From: Clostridium cavendishii DSM 21758
Lineage (GTDB): Bacteria; Bacillota; Clostridia; Clostridiales; Clostridiaceae
Direction: 5' to 3'
NCBI RefSeq assembly: GCF_900141845.1
Contig: NZ_FQZB01000003.1
Span: 1 to 64,000 of the forward strand
Length of the DNA: 64,000 nt
A program made the translations under genes and the position numbers. The notes beneath the pieces were generated by a model. It was not told where the DNA came from. It did not search any database and saw only the letters and a list, made by a program, of their open reading frames with translations. Shown piece after piece: positions 27,156 to 35,084 of the stretch. Each line of letters opens with the position of its first letter. Within the stretch, counting starts at the first letter, position 1.

Positions 27156-27923
27156 ATGGATATTAATAAGGTTTTACATGTTGCAACTTTTGCAGGTCAA
27201 GTTATCTTAGAAAATGGTGGTGAAACCTATAGAGTTGAAGAAACAATTCTTAGAATCTGTGAGGCTTATGATGTGCATTTTGCAGATAGTTTCGTTACTC
27301 CAACTGGCATAATGGTTTCCGTATGTGATGAAGATCATTATACTACTACATTAGTAAGACGAGTCAAAATCCGAACTGTTAATTTACAAAAAATTCACTT
27401 AGTTAATGATTTATCTAGAAACATTATATCTAATGGTTATTCTGTTGATGAATTTAAAGCAAAATTAAAAGAAATAGAAGCCACAGAAAGATATAATAAA
27501 ACAATTACTATATTATCAGCTGCTATAGCTTCAGCTTGTTTTTCTGTATTGTTTGGTGGAAGTGCAAAAGATTTTCTTTGTGCATTTATAGTGGGTTTTT
27601 TAATAAAGATAATGTCAACTAAAGCTGGAGAACTTAATATAAACGACTTTTTTGTTAATAGTTTAGGCGGAGCTATTGCTGCATTTTTATCACTTATATT
27701 AGTTAATTTAAATATTGGTTCTAATGTAGATAAAATAATAATCGGTGCTATAATGCTATTAGTTCCAGGTCTTGCAATTACAAATGCCATCAGAGATACT
27801 ATAGCTGGAGATTTAGTTTCTGGACTTACAAGAGCTGCAGAAGCCTTTCTTATAGCTGTTTCAATAGCTGTTGGTACTGGACTTGTATTAAGTATTTGGT
27901 TTAGTACTTATGGAGGTATTTAA
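27156..27923 (+). CDS. Threonine/serine exporter family protein, ThrE N-terminal half type (YjjP-like)
   Basis: 255 residues. The cytosolic N-terminal region has the family pattern 'AGQVILENGGETYRVEETI' and 'ADSFVTPTGIMVS', followed by four to five transmembrane segments from about residue 120 with 'LLVPGLAITNAIRDTIAGD'. This corresponds to the first half of ThrE-type exporters (DUF1212). The second half is the next gene, which starts 1 bp after this stop. Together they probably form a split exporter. The actual substrate cannot be read from sequence. Confidence 0.85.
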   Translation: MDINKVLHVATFAGQVILENGGETYRVEETILRICEAYDVHFADSFVTPTGIMVSVCDEDHYTTTLVRRVKIRTVNLQKIHLVNDLSRNIISNGYSVDEFKAKLKEIEATERYNKTITILSAAIASACFSVLFGGSAKDFLCAFIVGFLIKIMSTKAGELNINDFFVNSLGGAIAAFLSLILVNLNIGSNVDKIIIGAIMLLVPGLAITNAIRDTIAGDLVSGLTRAAEAFLIAVSIAVGTGLVLSIWFSTYGGI

Positions 27924-27924
27924 A

Positions 27925-28380
27925 ATGTTTTTTATTGAAACTATTCTTGCATTTATAGCAACCTTTGGATTCGGTATTATTTTTAATATAAAAGGTCGAA
28001 ATCTAATTTTTGCATCTATTGGAGGTGGATTAAGCTGGCTTATTTATAAACTTGCCTTATCTAATACTTCAAATGACATTGTATCTATGTTTATTTCGTC
28101 TATAATTTTTAGTATTTATTCAGAGTTTTGTGCTAGAAAACTAAAGACACCTGTTACAACTATAGTTATTTGTGCCTTAATACCGTTAGTTCCTGGTGGA
28201 GGTATGTACTATACTATGTATAACGCAGTACAGGGAAATGCTCAAAAAACTTGGACTTATGCCTTAAATACATTATCAGCTGCTGGTGCTTTAGCTTTAG
28301 GTATAATATTTGTATCTACAATAACAAGGTTTATTAATTCCACAAAAAAGAAATATTATTCAAAGAATACTGAGTATTAA
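27925..28380 (+). CDS. Threonine/serine exporter family protein, ThrE C-terminal half type (YjjB-like)
   Basis: 151 residues from the ATG at 27925, which has GGAGG 8 nt upstream inside the preceding coding end. An ATG at 27910 is part of the upstream gene. It has four hydrophobic segments, with 'FNIKGRNLIFASIGGGLSW', 'ARKLKTPVTTIVICALIPLVPGGGMYYTMY' split across the pore region, and a short basic tail. It matches the DUF3815 half of ThrE. It is the obligate partner of the preceding gene, judging by the 1-bp spacing. Confidence 0.85.
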   Translation: MFFIETILAFIATFGFGIIFNIKGRNLIFASIGGGLSWLIYKLALSNTSNDIVSMFISSIIFSIYSEFCARKLKTPVTTIVICALIPLVPGGGMYYTMYNAVQGNAQKTWTYALNTLSAAGALALGIIFVSTITRFINSTKKKYYSKNTEY

Positions 28381-28436
28381 TTTCTTAATAACATTGCTTT
28401 TTTAGCTTAAAAATTATAAAATTAAGTTAATAATAA

Positions 28437-28459
28437 CAAATAAATATCTTATTTATTTG
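28437..28459. repeat. Inverted repeat upstream of the gene at 28482
   Basis: CAAATAAATA and TATTTATTTG pair perfectly across a 3-nt centre in the gap after the ThrE-like pair. It could be a weak terminator or an operator. The A+T composition limits its significance. Confidence 0.35.
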
Positions 28460-28481
28460 CTTGCAAAATTAGGAGGACTTT

Positions 28482-28901
28482 ATGAATAGCGTTTCAAGAA
28501 AAAAGAAAGAGAAAATAAGAAGTTTGCTATCTAAAGAATTGAACGAAAAAAATTTTTATAATATTAGTATAGATAACTGTATTTTTGAAATAAATAGAGA
28601 TTGGGAAGAAATATTCATTCCTCTTCTTGAAGAATCTGAATGTGATTATTATGGAAATTATGAAGGTACTGATGAAAATCTAAGAAATTCTCTCAACGGT
28701 TTTGAAAATGATGTTTTTGCACTATATCCTTTTAATGAAGATAAACCTGATGAAAATGTTAATTTTGTTTATAAACCTATTAGATTTGCTCTTAGATGGA
28801 ATAGTTATCCTCTAATGGATGCATTCATGAATATGGAACTTAATTTAGAAGAATATAAAGAAATTATTGATGATTGTATGAAAAGTTTAAAAGAGAAATA
28901 A
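28482..28901 (+). CDS. Conserved-looking small protein of unknown function
   Basis: 139 residues with a good ribosome binding site (AGGAGGA, 6 nt before the ATG). The N-terminus is basic (SRKKKEKIRS) and the rest is acidic and Tyr/Asn rich, with an aromatic stretch 'DYYGNYEGT' and 'RFALRWNSYPLMDAF'. There are no signal peptide, membrane segments or known motifs. It lies between the ThrE-like pair and a convergent CsoR-like regulator, with a long terminator overlapping its 3' end. Confidence 0.7.
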   Translation: MNSVSRKKKEKIRSLLSKELNEKNFYNISIDNCIFEINRDWEEIFIPLLEESECDYYGNYEGTDENLRNSLNGFENDVFALYPFNEDKPDENVNFVYKPIRFALRWNSYPLMDAFMNMELNLEEYKEIIDDCMKSLKEK

Positions 28902-28936
28902 AATAAGAATCAAGTTGATTCTCATTTTATTTCTCT
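28892..28936. terminator. 21-bp near-perfect bidirectional terminator
   Basis: Two 21-nt arms around a 3-nt loop pair at 20 of 21 positions. The left arm includes the stop codon of the upstream gene, and the right end approaches the convergent csoR-like stop. Confidence 0.8.
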
Positions 28937-28943
28937 TTATTTC

Positions 28944-29216
28944 TTACTTCATAAAAGTATTTAAAGTTTTTATTAATTGTTCTAAACCTTCTTCACTTTC
29001 ACTTCCTTCTTCTATACCAATGCAATTTCTTGCATAATTTTCAACTATTAAAACTCCAACCTTGTTTATCGCAGCTCTTATAGCTGCAATTTGAACAAGA
29101 ACATCAGGACAGCATACATTTTTATCCATCATACCTTGAATTCCTTTTACCTGCCCCTCTATTCTTCGAAGCCTTACTATTATATCCCTTTTTAATAATT
29201 CTTCTTTATCATCCAT
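28944..29216 (-). CDS. CsoR/FrmR-family transcriptional repressor with Cys-Tyr-Cys ligand positions
   Basis: 90 residues, an all-helical DUF156 repressor. The N-terminal 'RLRRIEGQVKGIQGMM' is typical. Numbering happens to match M. tuberculosis CsoR: Cys36 (in VCCPD, with an extra Cys35) and Cys65 (in RNCI) are kept, but the Cu(I)-ligand His61 position is Tyr (ENYARNC). Cys-only members such as CstR sense persulfides, so sulfide or another thiol-reactive signal is a possibility. It is monocistronic, and no metal ATPase or sulfur gene lies next to it. The AGGAGAT site supports the start. Confidence 0.85.
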   Translation of the reverse strand: MDDKEELLKRDIIVRLRRIEGQVKGIQGMMDKNVCCPDVLVQIAAIRAAINKVGVLIVENYARNCIGIEEGSESEEGLEQLIKTLNTFMK

Positions 29217-29332
29217 ATTTATAATCTCCTATTCAACATCTTAAATAATTATATTAATATATATTATAATCTATATTTTAATATAATACATGTTTTATTT
29301 AATCTACTTTTAACTATAAACAATTTTCTACT

Positions 29333-29363
29333 TTTTAAATATATAGAATCTATATATTTAAAA
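29333..29363. repeat. Perfect 31-bp palindrome upstream of csoR-like gene
   Basis: Two perfectly complementary 15-nt arms (TTTTAAATATATAGA and its complement) surround a single central A, about 120 bp upstream of the repressor start. It may be a terminator-like structure or an operator. Confidence 0.5.
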
Positions 29364-29379
29364 TCAAACTTCTTCTCAT

Positions 29380-29395
29380 ATTCATTCGAATGAAT
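29380..29395. repeat. Perfect 16-bp palindrome ATTCATTCGAATGAAT
   Basis: It lies between the aspS terminator and the csoR-like gene, with a TTCGAA core. It resembles an operator dyad, but no regulator is assigned. Confidence 0.45.
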
Positions 29396-29440
29396 AAATT
29401 CCTATTACAAAATCAAAGATTTGGATAGTCACTTAAAAAT

Positions 29441-29465
29441 AAGAGGTATGAAAATCATACCTCTT
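29441..29465 (-). terminator. aspS operon terminator
   Basis: AAGAGGTATGA / TCATACCTCTT is a perfect 11-bp stem with a 3-nt loop, and the minus-strand 3' side is ATTTTTAAG. It lies immediately after the aspS stop. Confidence 0.88.
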
Positions 29466-29471
29466 AAGCAA

Positions 29472-31259
29472 CTATTTATCTTCTTTTTTTATTACTTCTA
29501 TACCTAATTCAGCTAATTGCTTATCATCAGCTATATTTGGTGCTTCAGTAAGATAACAGAAAGCATTTTGATTTTTAGGGAAAGCAATAACATCTTTAAT
29601 ATTATCAGTTCCTCCAAGGAACATTATCATTCTGTCAAGACCAAATGCTAAACCGCCGTGTGGTGGTGGACCAAATTTAAATGCTTCTAGTAAGAATCCA
29701 AATCTTTCCCAAGCTGATTCCTCAGTAAATCCAAGAACTTTAAACATTTTTTCTTGAAGTTTAGTATCGTGAATTCTTATAGAACCTCCACCTAATTCTT
29801 CTCCATTTAGTACTAGATCGTAAGCCTTAGCTCTAACTCTACCAGGATCACTTTCTAAGAATTCTAAATCTTCATCCATAGGCATTGTAAATGGATGGTG
29901 AGCTGCAAAGTATCTGCCTTCTTCTTCGTCATATTCAAACATAGCAAATTCAGTTATCCAACAGAAATTAAATTCATTTTTATCTTTTATTAAGTCAAAT
30001 TTCTTAGCAAGTTCTAATCTTAGTTGACCAAGACTTTGGAATACTACTGAATCTTTATCTGCAACTATTAAAATTGCATCTCCTTTTTCAGCAGACATCT
30101 TCTCTATTATAGAACTCAGTTCCTCTTCTTTTAAGAATTTAGCTATCGGTGATTTTATTTCATTTTCTTTTAATTGTATCCAAGCTAACCCTTTAGCTTT
30201 AAATGTTTTAACAAATTCACCTAATCTGTCTAAGTCTTTTCTTCCCATATCAGCTCCACCTTTTAAGCATAAAGCTCTTACAGAGCCACCATTTGCTAAG
30301 GCATCACTAAACACTTTAAAATCAACGTTCTTAACTACTTCTGAAAGATCTGTTATTTCCATACCGAATCTTAAATCAGGTTTATCTGAACCGTATTTAT
30401 TCATAGCTTCAGCATATGTCATTCTTCTTATAGGAAGGGCAACATCTACTCCTACTACTTCTTTAAATACATGTTTTATTAAACCTTCATTTAAAGTCAT
30501 AACATCATTTTCTTCGACAAAAGCCATTTCTAAATCTACTTGTGTAAACTCTGGTTGTCTGTTTGCTCTTAAATCTTCATCTCTAAAACATTTAACTATT
30601 TGAAAGTATCTATCAAAACCTGACACCATTAAAAGTTGTTTAAATAACTGTGGTGATTGAGGTAATGCATAGAACATTCCTGGATAATTTCTTGATGGAA
30701 CTAAATAATCTCTAGCTCCTTCTGGTGTTGATTTTGTAAGCATTGGAGTTTCCATCTCAAGAAATCCATTTTGATCTAAATAATCTCTTATAACTTTAGC
30801 TGTTCTATGTCTTATCATAAAGATATTTTGCATATCAGGTCTTCTAAGATCTAAATATCTATATTTTAATCTTATATTTTCAGCTGCATCTAATCCTTCC
30901 TTTATGTATATAGGTGGTGTTTCAGATTCAGATAAAATTTTTATTTCTTGTCCCTTAAGTTCTACCATACCTGTTGGCATATTTGGGTTTGGTGATTCTC
31001 TTCTTACTACTTCACCAGTTACAGCTATACAATATTCTGGTCTAACTTTATCAGCTTTTTCAAAAGCTTCCTTACTTATTGCATCACCAAAAACGACTTG
31101 TAGAATTCCTGTTCTATCTCTTAAATCTATGAAGTCTAGGCCTCCAAGATTTCTATTTCTTTGTACCCATCCCATAACTGTTATTTTTTGTCCTATATGT
31201 GATTCGCGAACTTCACCACACATAATTGAACGCTTTAGTCCATTTAATGCCTCTCCCAT
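29472..31259 (-). CDS. aspS: Aspartate--tRNA ligase
   Basis: 595 residues, a bacterial-type class IIb synthetase. The N-terminal OB-fold anticodon-binding domain is marked by 'GWVQRNRNLGGLDFIDLRD', class II motif 2 by 'FRDEDLRANRQPEFTQVDLE', an intervening GAD domain follows, and class II motif 3 is 'GLAFGLDRMIMFLGG'. It charges tRNA-Asp and is the last gene of the relA-dtd-hydrolase-hemZ-hisS-aspS series, 19 bp after hisS. AGGAGG lies about 11 nt before the ATG. Confidence 0.97.
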   Translation of the reverse strand: MGEALNGLKRSIMCGEVRESHIGQKITVMGWVQRNRNLGGLDFIDLRDRTGILQVVFGDAISKEAFEKADKVRPEYCIAVTGEVVRRESPNPNMPTGMVELKGQEIKILSESETPPIYIKEGLDAAENIRLKYRYLDLRRPDMQNIFMIRHRTAKVIRDYLDQNGFLEMETPMLTKSTPEGARDYLVPSRNYPGMFYALPQSPQLFKQLLMVSGFDRYFQIVKCFRDEDLRANRQPEFTQVDLEMAFVEENDVMTLNEGLIKHVFKEVVGVDVALPIRRMTYAEAMNKYGSDKPDLRFGMEITDLSEVVKNVDFKVFSDALANGGSVRALCLKGGADMGRKDLDRLGEFVKTFKAKGLAWIQLKENEIKSPIAKFLKEEELSSIIEKMSAEKGDAILIVADKDSVVFQSLGQLRLELAKKFDLIKDKNEFNFCWITEFAMFEYDEEEGRYFAAHHPFTMPMDEDLEFLESDPGRVRAKAYDLVLNGEELGGGSIRIHDTKLQEKMFKVLGFTEESAWERFGFLLEAFKFGPPPHGGLAFGLDRMIMFLGGTDNIKDVIAFPKNQNAFCYLTEAPNIADDKQLAELGIEVIKKEDK

Positions 31260-31278
31260 TTTTTTAAATTCCTCCTAT

Positions 31279-32526
31279 TTATTTAAGTAAATTTGCTAGC
31301 TCATTTAAGTTGTTTAAATCTGCTTCGAACTGTTCTCCATCACTCATTCTCTTTATCTTTACAAGTTTCTCTTGAAGTTCAGTCTCTCCTATTACAAAAG
31401 TATATTTTGCACCTATTTTATTTGCAAATTTCATTTGTGCTTTTACACTCTTAGACATATGATCTATATCAATTTTTTTATTGAATTTTCTAAGCTCAAA
31501 AGCAAGTTTCATAGAGTATGCTCTTGCTTCATCTCCCATAGAACAAATAAATAAATCACATCTATCCTCTTTAGGAATCTTTATTTTTTCCTGTTCTAAA
31601 GTTAATAAAAGTCTTTCTATTCCCATACCAAAACCTACAGCTGGCATTTCTGGTCCACCTATTTGTGATATTAAATAATCATATCTTCCTCCACCACAAA
31701 CAGTTATATCATTATTTATAATCTCAAAAACGGTTTTAGAATAATAATCTAACCCCCTAACTATTTTAGGATCTACTTTATATTTAATACCCATTATTTT
31801 TAAATATTTTTGAAGATCTTGAAAATGATTATTACACTCTTCACAAATATAATCTAAAATAACAGGTGCTTTTTCTGTTATTGTCTTACACTTTTTTTCT
31901 TTACAATCTAATATTCTCATAGGATTTTTTTCAAATCTTGTCTTACATGTAGGACATAAATCATCATAGTTTTTCCTTAAGAAATCTTTTAATGCTTCAT
32001 TATATTTTGCTCTACATTCTGGATGACCTATAGAGTTTATTGTAAGTTTTAAATTTTCAACCCCAAATTCTTCGTAGGCTCTCATAGCAAGTGATATAAC
32101 TTCAGCATCTACTGATGCATGCTCTGAACCAAAAATCTCTACACCAAATTGATGATGCTGTCTAAGTCTCCCCTTTTGAACATTTTCATATCTAAATACG
32201 GGTGTAAAATAATATAATTTTGTTGGCTGAGCATCTGCATAAAGACTACCTTCTATAAATGCTCTAACAGAAGGTGCAGTTCCTTCTGCTTTTAAAGTTA
32301 TACTTCTATTACCCTTATCTTTAAAAGTATACATTTCCTTTTGAACAACATCTGTCGTTTCACCTACACCTCTTTCAAAAAGCTCTGTTGCTTCAAATAT
32401 TGGTGTTCTTATTTCTCTTATTCCATATTCATCTGCTAAATTTCTTAACTTGTTTTCAACGTAATGCCATTTATACGCATCCCCTGGTAGCATATCTTTG
32501 GTTCCTTTTTGCGCTTGTATCTCCAT
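31279..32526 (-). CDS. hisS: Histidine--tRNA ligase
   Basis: 415 residues. It is a class IIa synthetase with 'AQKGTKDMLPGDAYKW' at the start, motif 2 'FRYENVQKGRLRQHHQFGVE', the histidine-A motif 'RGLDYYSKTVFEI', motif 3 'PAVGFGMGIERLLL' and a C-terminal anticodon-binding domain. There is an extra Cys cluster at about 188-230 (CPTCKTRF, DCKEKKC, ICEECNN) that could bind zinc, as seen in some clostridial HisRS. No T-box was found upstream. It lies 38 bp after hemZ and 19 bp before aspS. Confidence 0.96.
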   Translation of the reverse strand: MEIQAQKGTKDMLPGDAYKWHYVENKLRNLADEYGIREIRTPIFEATELFERGVGETTDVVQKEMYTFKDKGNRSITLKAEGTAPSVRAFIEGSLYADAQPTKLYYFTPVFRYENVQKGRLRQHHQFGVEIFGSEHASVDAEVISLAMRAYEEFGVENLKLTINSIGHPECRAKYNEALKDFLRKNYDDLCPTCKTRFEKNPMRILDCKEKKCKTITEKAPVILDYICEECNNHFQDLQKYLKIMGIKYKVDPKIVRGLDYYSKTVFEIINNDITVCGGGRYDYLISQIGGPEMPAVGFGMGIERLLLTLEQEKIKIPKEDRCDLFICSMGDEARAYSMKLAFELRKFNKKIDIDHMSKSVKAQMKFANKIGAKYTFVIGETELQEKLVKIKRMSDGEQFEADLNNLNELANLLK

Positions 32527-32564
32527 TTATTTCCCTCCTTAATAGACTAATCTATAAAACTAAC

Positions 32565-33998
32565 TTAAACTCCATATAATGTATCAAGCAATTTTATTTT
32601 CTCACTTATCATCTCATCTATTCTTTTTGTATATTCTATTATGTCTCTAACATTGCCAAAGCGCTCTATTCTATTATCTTCTAGAAATACTACCTTTGAT
32701 ACAGCATGAGCACCTAAAGCTATTATAGTTTGTTTTTCTTCTATCATCTCTATATTATATATACATTCATTATTTTCTGTTGAGTATCCTACATTTTCCA
32801 TAGTTCCTACCATATTTTTTTGCCTGTACATATAATATGGGTGCATTCCTAAATCTTTAGCAAGTATTTTGGTTTCTTCATACATTGAATTTAACTCTTG
32901 CTGTTTAGGAATATATTTTGTCTTCTTAAGTAATATCTCTTCATGAAGTCTTGAACCTCTTTTTATTGACATCCCATGTACTGTCAGACTATCTGGTTTC
33001 ATATCTTTTATAATAGTACAAGTATTATTAACTTCTTCTAAGCCTTCATTTGGTAGTCCTACTATTATATCCATATTTATATTATTAAAACCTAATCTCC
33101 TAGCTAAATTAAACTTTTCTATAACATCTTCCACCAAATGAGCTCTTCCTATAGCCTTTAAAGATTTATTATTCATAGTTTGCGGATTTATACTAATTCT
33201 TGAAACATTATAAGTTCTCATTGTATTAAGCTTAGCTTCTGTTATACTATCAGGTCTACCACATTCTACTGTAAACTCTTTAACATTTCTATCTTTAACA
33301 AAAGAATTATATACTTCCTCCATTAGCATTTCAAACTCTTCCTCGGTTACAGCTGTTGGAGTTCCACCTCCAAAATAAACAGTCTCTATGTTTAAACCTC
33401 TTTTTTCTATATACCGCTTCATGGCTCTAATCTCCATATTTAAAGCTTCTAAATATGGCTGTACTAATTTTTTAGCACTTGCTATTGGCGTTGATGAAAA
33501 TGAACAATATAAACATCTTGTTGGACAAAAAGGCATTCCTATATATACACTTATATTATCAGATTTTCTGTTTACAAATTTTTCTTCATATTTTGCAACC
33601 TCAATACAAAGCTCAGCTTTACTCTTAGATACAAGATTATTTTTTTGAAAACTTTCTACTATTTCTTTCTCCTCAACCTCTTGTTTAATCAGTTCAAGAG
33701 CTTTTTTACTAGGTCTTATACCTATAAGAGTGCCCCATGGATGATTTTCTCCAGTTATATTTCTTAAACATAAAAATATAAACTTTTTAATTTCTTCTCT
33801 TATTTCTACTTTATCTAAAAAATACTTATAATATTTTTTTTCTCCATAAAATAGCGAAAATTCATTTTCTTCTATTATTACTTCATAATCAAAATTTTGA
33901 TCCACAAAATTAATATTGTCAAAAGTAAAAAATATATTGAACATATGATATACATCATATCTATAAACCATATCGTTTAAATTAATATTAATATCCAT
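32565..33998 (-). CDS. hemZ: Coproporphyrinogen III oxidase-like radical SAM protein HemZ
   Basis: 477 residues. An N-terminal extension of about 150 residues precedes the radical SAM core, whose 4Fe-4S motif CxxxCxxC is in 'GMPFCPTRCLYCSFSS'. It is followed by 'VYFGGGTPTAV' (GGGTP-type SAM contact) and 'NMDIIVGLPNE'. HemZ/HemN-type enzymes are annotated for oxygen-independent coproporphyrinogen oxidation, but many homologues are heme chaperones, so the activity is not certain. It lies 8 bp after the metallo-hydrolase gene, in the usual clostridial order before hisS-aspS. Confidence 0.87.
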   Translation of the reverse strand: MDININLNDMVYRYDVYHMFNIFFTFDNINFVDQNFDYEVIIEENEFSLFYGEKKYYKYFLDKVEIREEIKKFIFLCLRNITGENHPWGTLIGIRPSKKALELIKQEVEEKEIVESFQKNNLVSKSKAELCIEVAKYEEKFVNRKSDNISVYIGMPFCPTRCLYCSFSSTPIASAKKLVQPYLEALNMEIRAMKRYIEKRGLNIETVYFGGGTPTAVTEEEFEMLMEEVYNSFVKDRNVKEFTVECGRPDSITEAKLNTMRTYNVSRISINPQTMNNKSLKAIGRAHLVEDVIEKFNLARRLGFNNINMDIIVGLPNEGLEEVNNTCTIIKDMKPDSLTVHGMSIKRGSRLHEEILLKKTKYIPKQQELNSMYEETKILAKDLGMHPYYMYRQKNMVGTMENVGYSTENNECIYNIEMIEEKQTIIALGAHAVSKVVFLEDNRIERFGNVRDIIEYTKRIDEMISEKIKLLDTLYGV

Positions 33999-34006
33999 AA
34001 ATTCTC

Positions 34007-34609
34007 CTAATTTAGAAATGGATTTCTTCTTTTTTCATATAGTATACTTGATTTAGGACCATGTCCTGGATATACTTCTACATTATCACCAAGTGGCAAT
34101 AGCTTATTTACTATACTTTCAATTATACTTTCATAGTTTCCACCTTCAAAATCGGTTCTTCCTATAGAGCCTTGAAATAATGTATCTCCTGTAAATACTT
34201 TATCATTTACTAAAAAACATACACCACCTGGTGTGTGTCCTGGTGTATGGATGACTTCTATCTCTAGATTTGCTATATTAAGTTTGTCACCATCTTTTAT
34301 ATAACCATCAGCTTTTCTGTTTAAATGTCCATAGACATCTGTACCACTCATCATAAATTTTTCATCTTCTTCATTTATATAAAACGGTATTTTATATCTA
34401 TTAGATAAAGCTTCTACTGCACCAACATGATCTATATGTCCATGAGTTAATAGTATGGCTTTTGGTGTTACTTCTAGTGCTTCTATGTTAGCTATTAACA
34501 TATCTGAATCTCCACCTGGGTCTAAAATTATAGCTTGTTTATTGTCTTCTTTATAAATTACATAACAATTTGCTCCATATATACCTGCTGGTATTGTTTT
34601 TATGATCAT
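34007..34609 (-). CDS. Metallo-beta-lactamase-fold hydrolase (glyoxalase II-like)
   Basis: 200 residues. The HxHxDH zinc motif is in 'LTHGHIDHVGAVE', later ligands are in 'IHTPGHTPGGVCFL' and 'VFTGDTLFQGSIGRTDF', and the last His is in 'VYPGHGPKS'. The pattern matches YqgX/YcbL short glyoxalase II-like hydrolases. The thioester substrate in a clostridium without glutathione is unknown. It lies 13 bp after dtd and 8 bp before hemZ. Confidence 0.88.
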   Translation of the reverse strand: MIIKTIPAGIYGANCYVIYKEDNKQAIILDPGGDSDMLIANIEALEVTPKAILLTHGHIDHVGAVEALSNRYKIPFYINEEDEKFMMSGTDVYGHLNRKADGYIKDGDKLNIANLEIEVIHTPGHTPGGVCFLVNDKVFTGDTLFQGSIGRTDFEGGNYESIIESIVNKLLPLGDNVEVYPGHGPKSSILYEKRRNPFLN

Positions 34610-34622
34610 ACAAACACCTCTC

Positions 34623-35072
34623 TTAAAAATTCCTTTTACTTTCTAATAAAATAGTTACTGGACCATCATTAATTATTTCAACTTCCATATCAGCACCAAA
34701 GCTTCCTGATTGAAGCTTTATATCTTCGTTTTTAAATAATTCTAAAAAGCTATCATATAATTTTTTTGCTTCATCTCCACCCAAAGCTTCCATAAAATTA
34801 GGTCTTCTGCCTTTTCTACAATCACCATATAAAGTGAATTGGGAAATTATAAGTAATTCTCCACCTATATCTTTTAATGATAAATTCATTTTCTCATTTT
34901 CATCTTCAAACACTCTAAGATTTAGTATTTTTTCTTTAATATATATTAAATCCTCCATACTATCATCTTTAGATATTCCAACTAATACATTGAACCCCTT
35001 ATTTATTTCACCTATAACTTTATCTGAAACTTTAACACTACTTCTTTTTACCCTCTGTACTACTGCTCTCAT
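34623..35072 (-). CDS. dtd: D-aminoacyl-tRNA deacylase
   Basis: 149 residues, full length. The active-site motifs are 'SQFTLYGDCRKGRRPNF' and the cross-subunit Gly-Pro motif 'NDGPVTILLES'. The homodimer hydrolyses D-aminoacyl-tRNAs (and Gly-tRNA-Ala), protecting translation from D-amino acids. It is placed 12 bp after relA, as in many Firmicutes, and upstream of two aminoacyl-tRNA synthetases in the same transcription unit. Confidence 0.95.
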   Translation of the reverse strand: MRAVVQRVKRSSVKVSDKVIGEINKGFNVLVGISKDDSMEDLIYIKEKILNLRVFEDENEKMNLSLKDIGGELLIISQFTLYGDCRKGRRPNFMEALGGDEAKKLYDSFLELFKNEDIKLQSGSFGADMEVEIINDGPVTILLESKRNF

Positions 35073-35084
35073 TTAAACACACCC

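Noticed and set aside
32527..32564. T-box leader before hisS
   Set aside because: The gap to hemZ is only 38 bp, too short for a T-box, and no T-box sequence is present.
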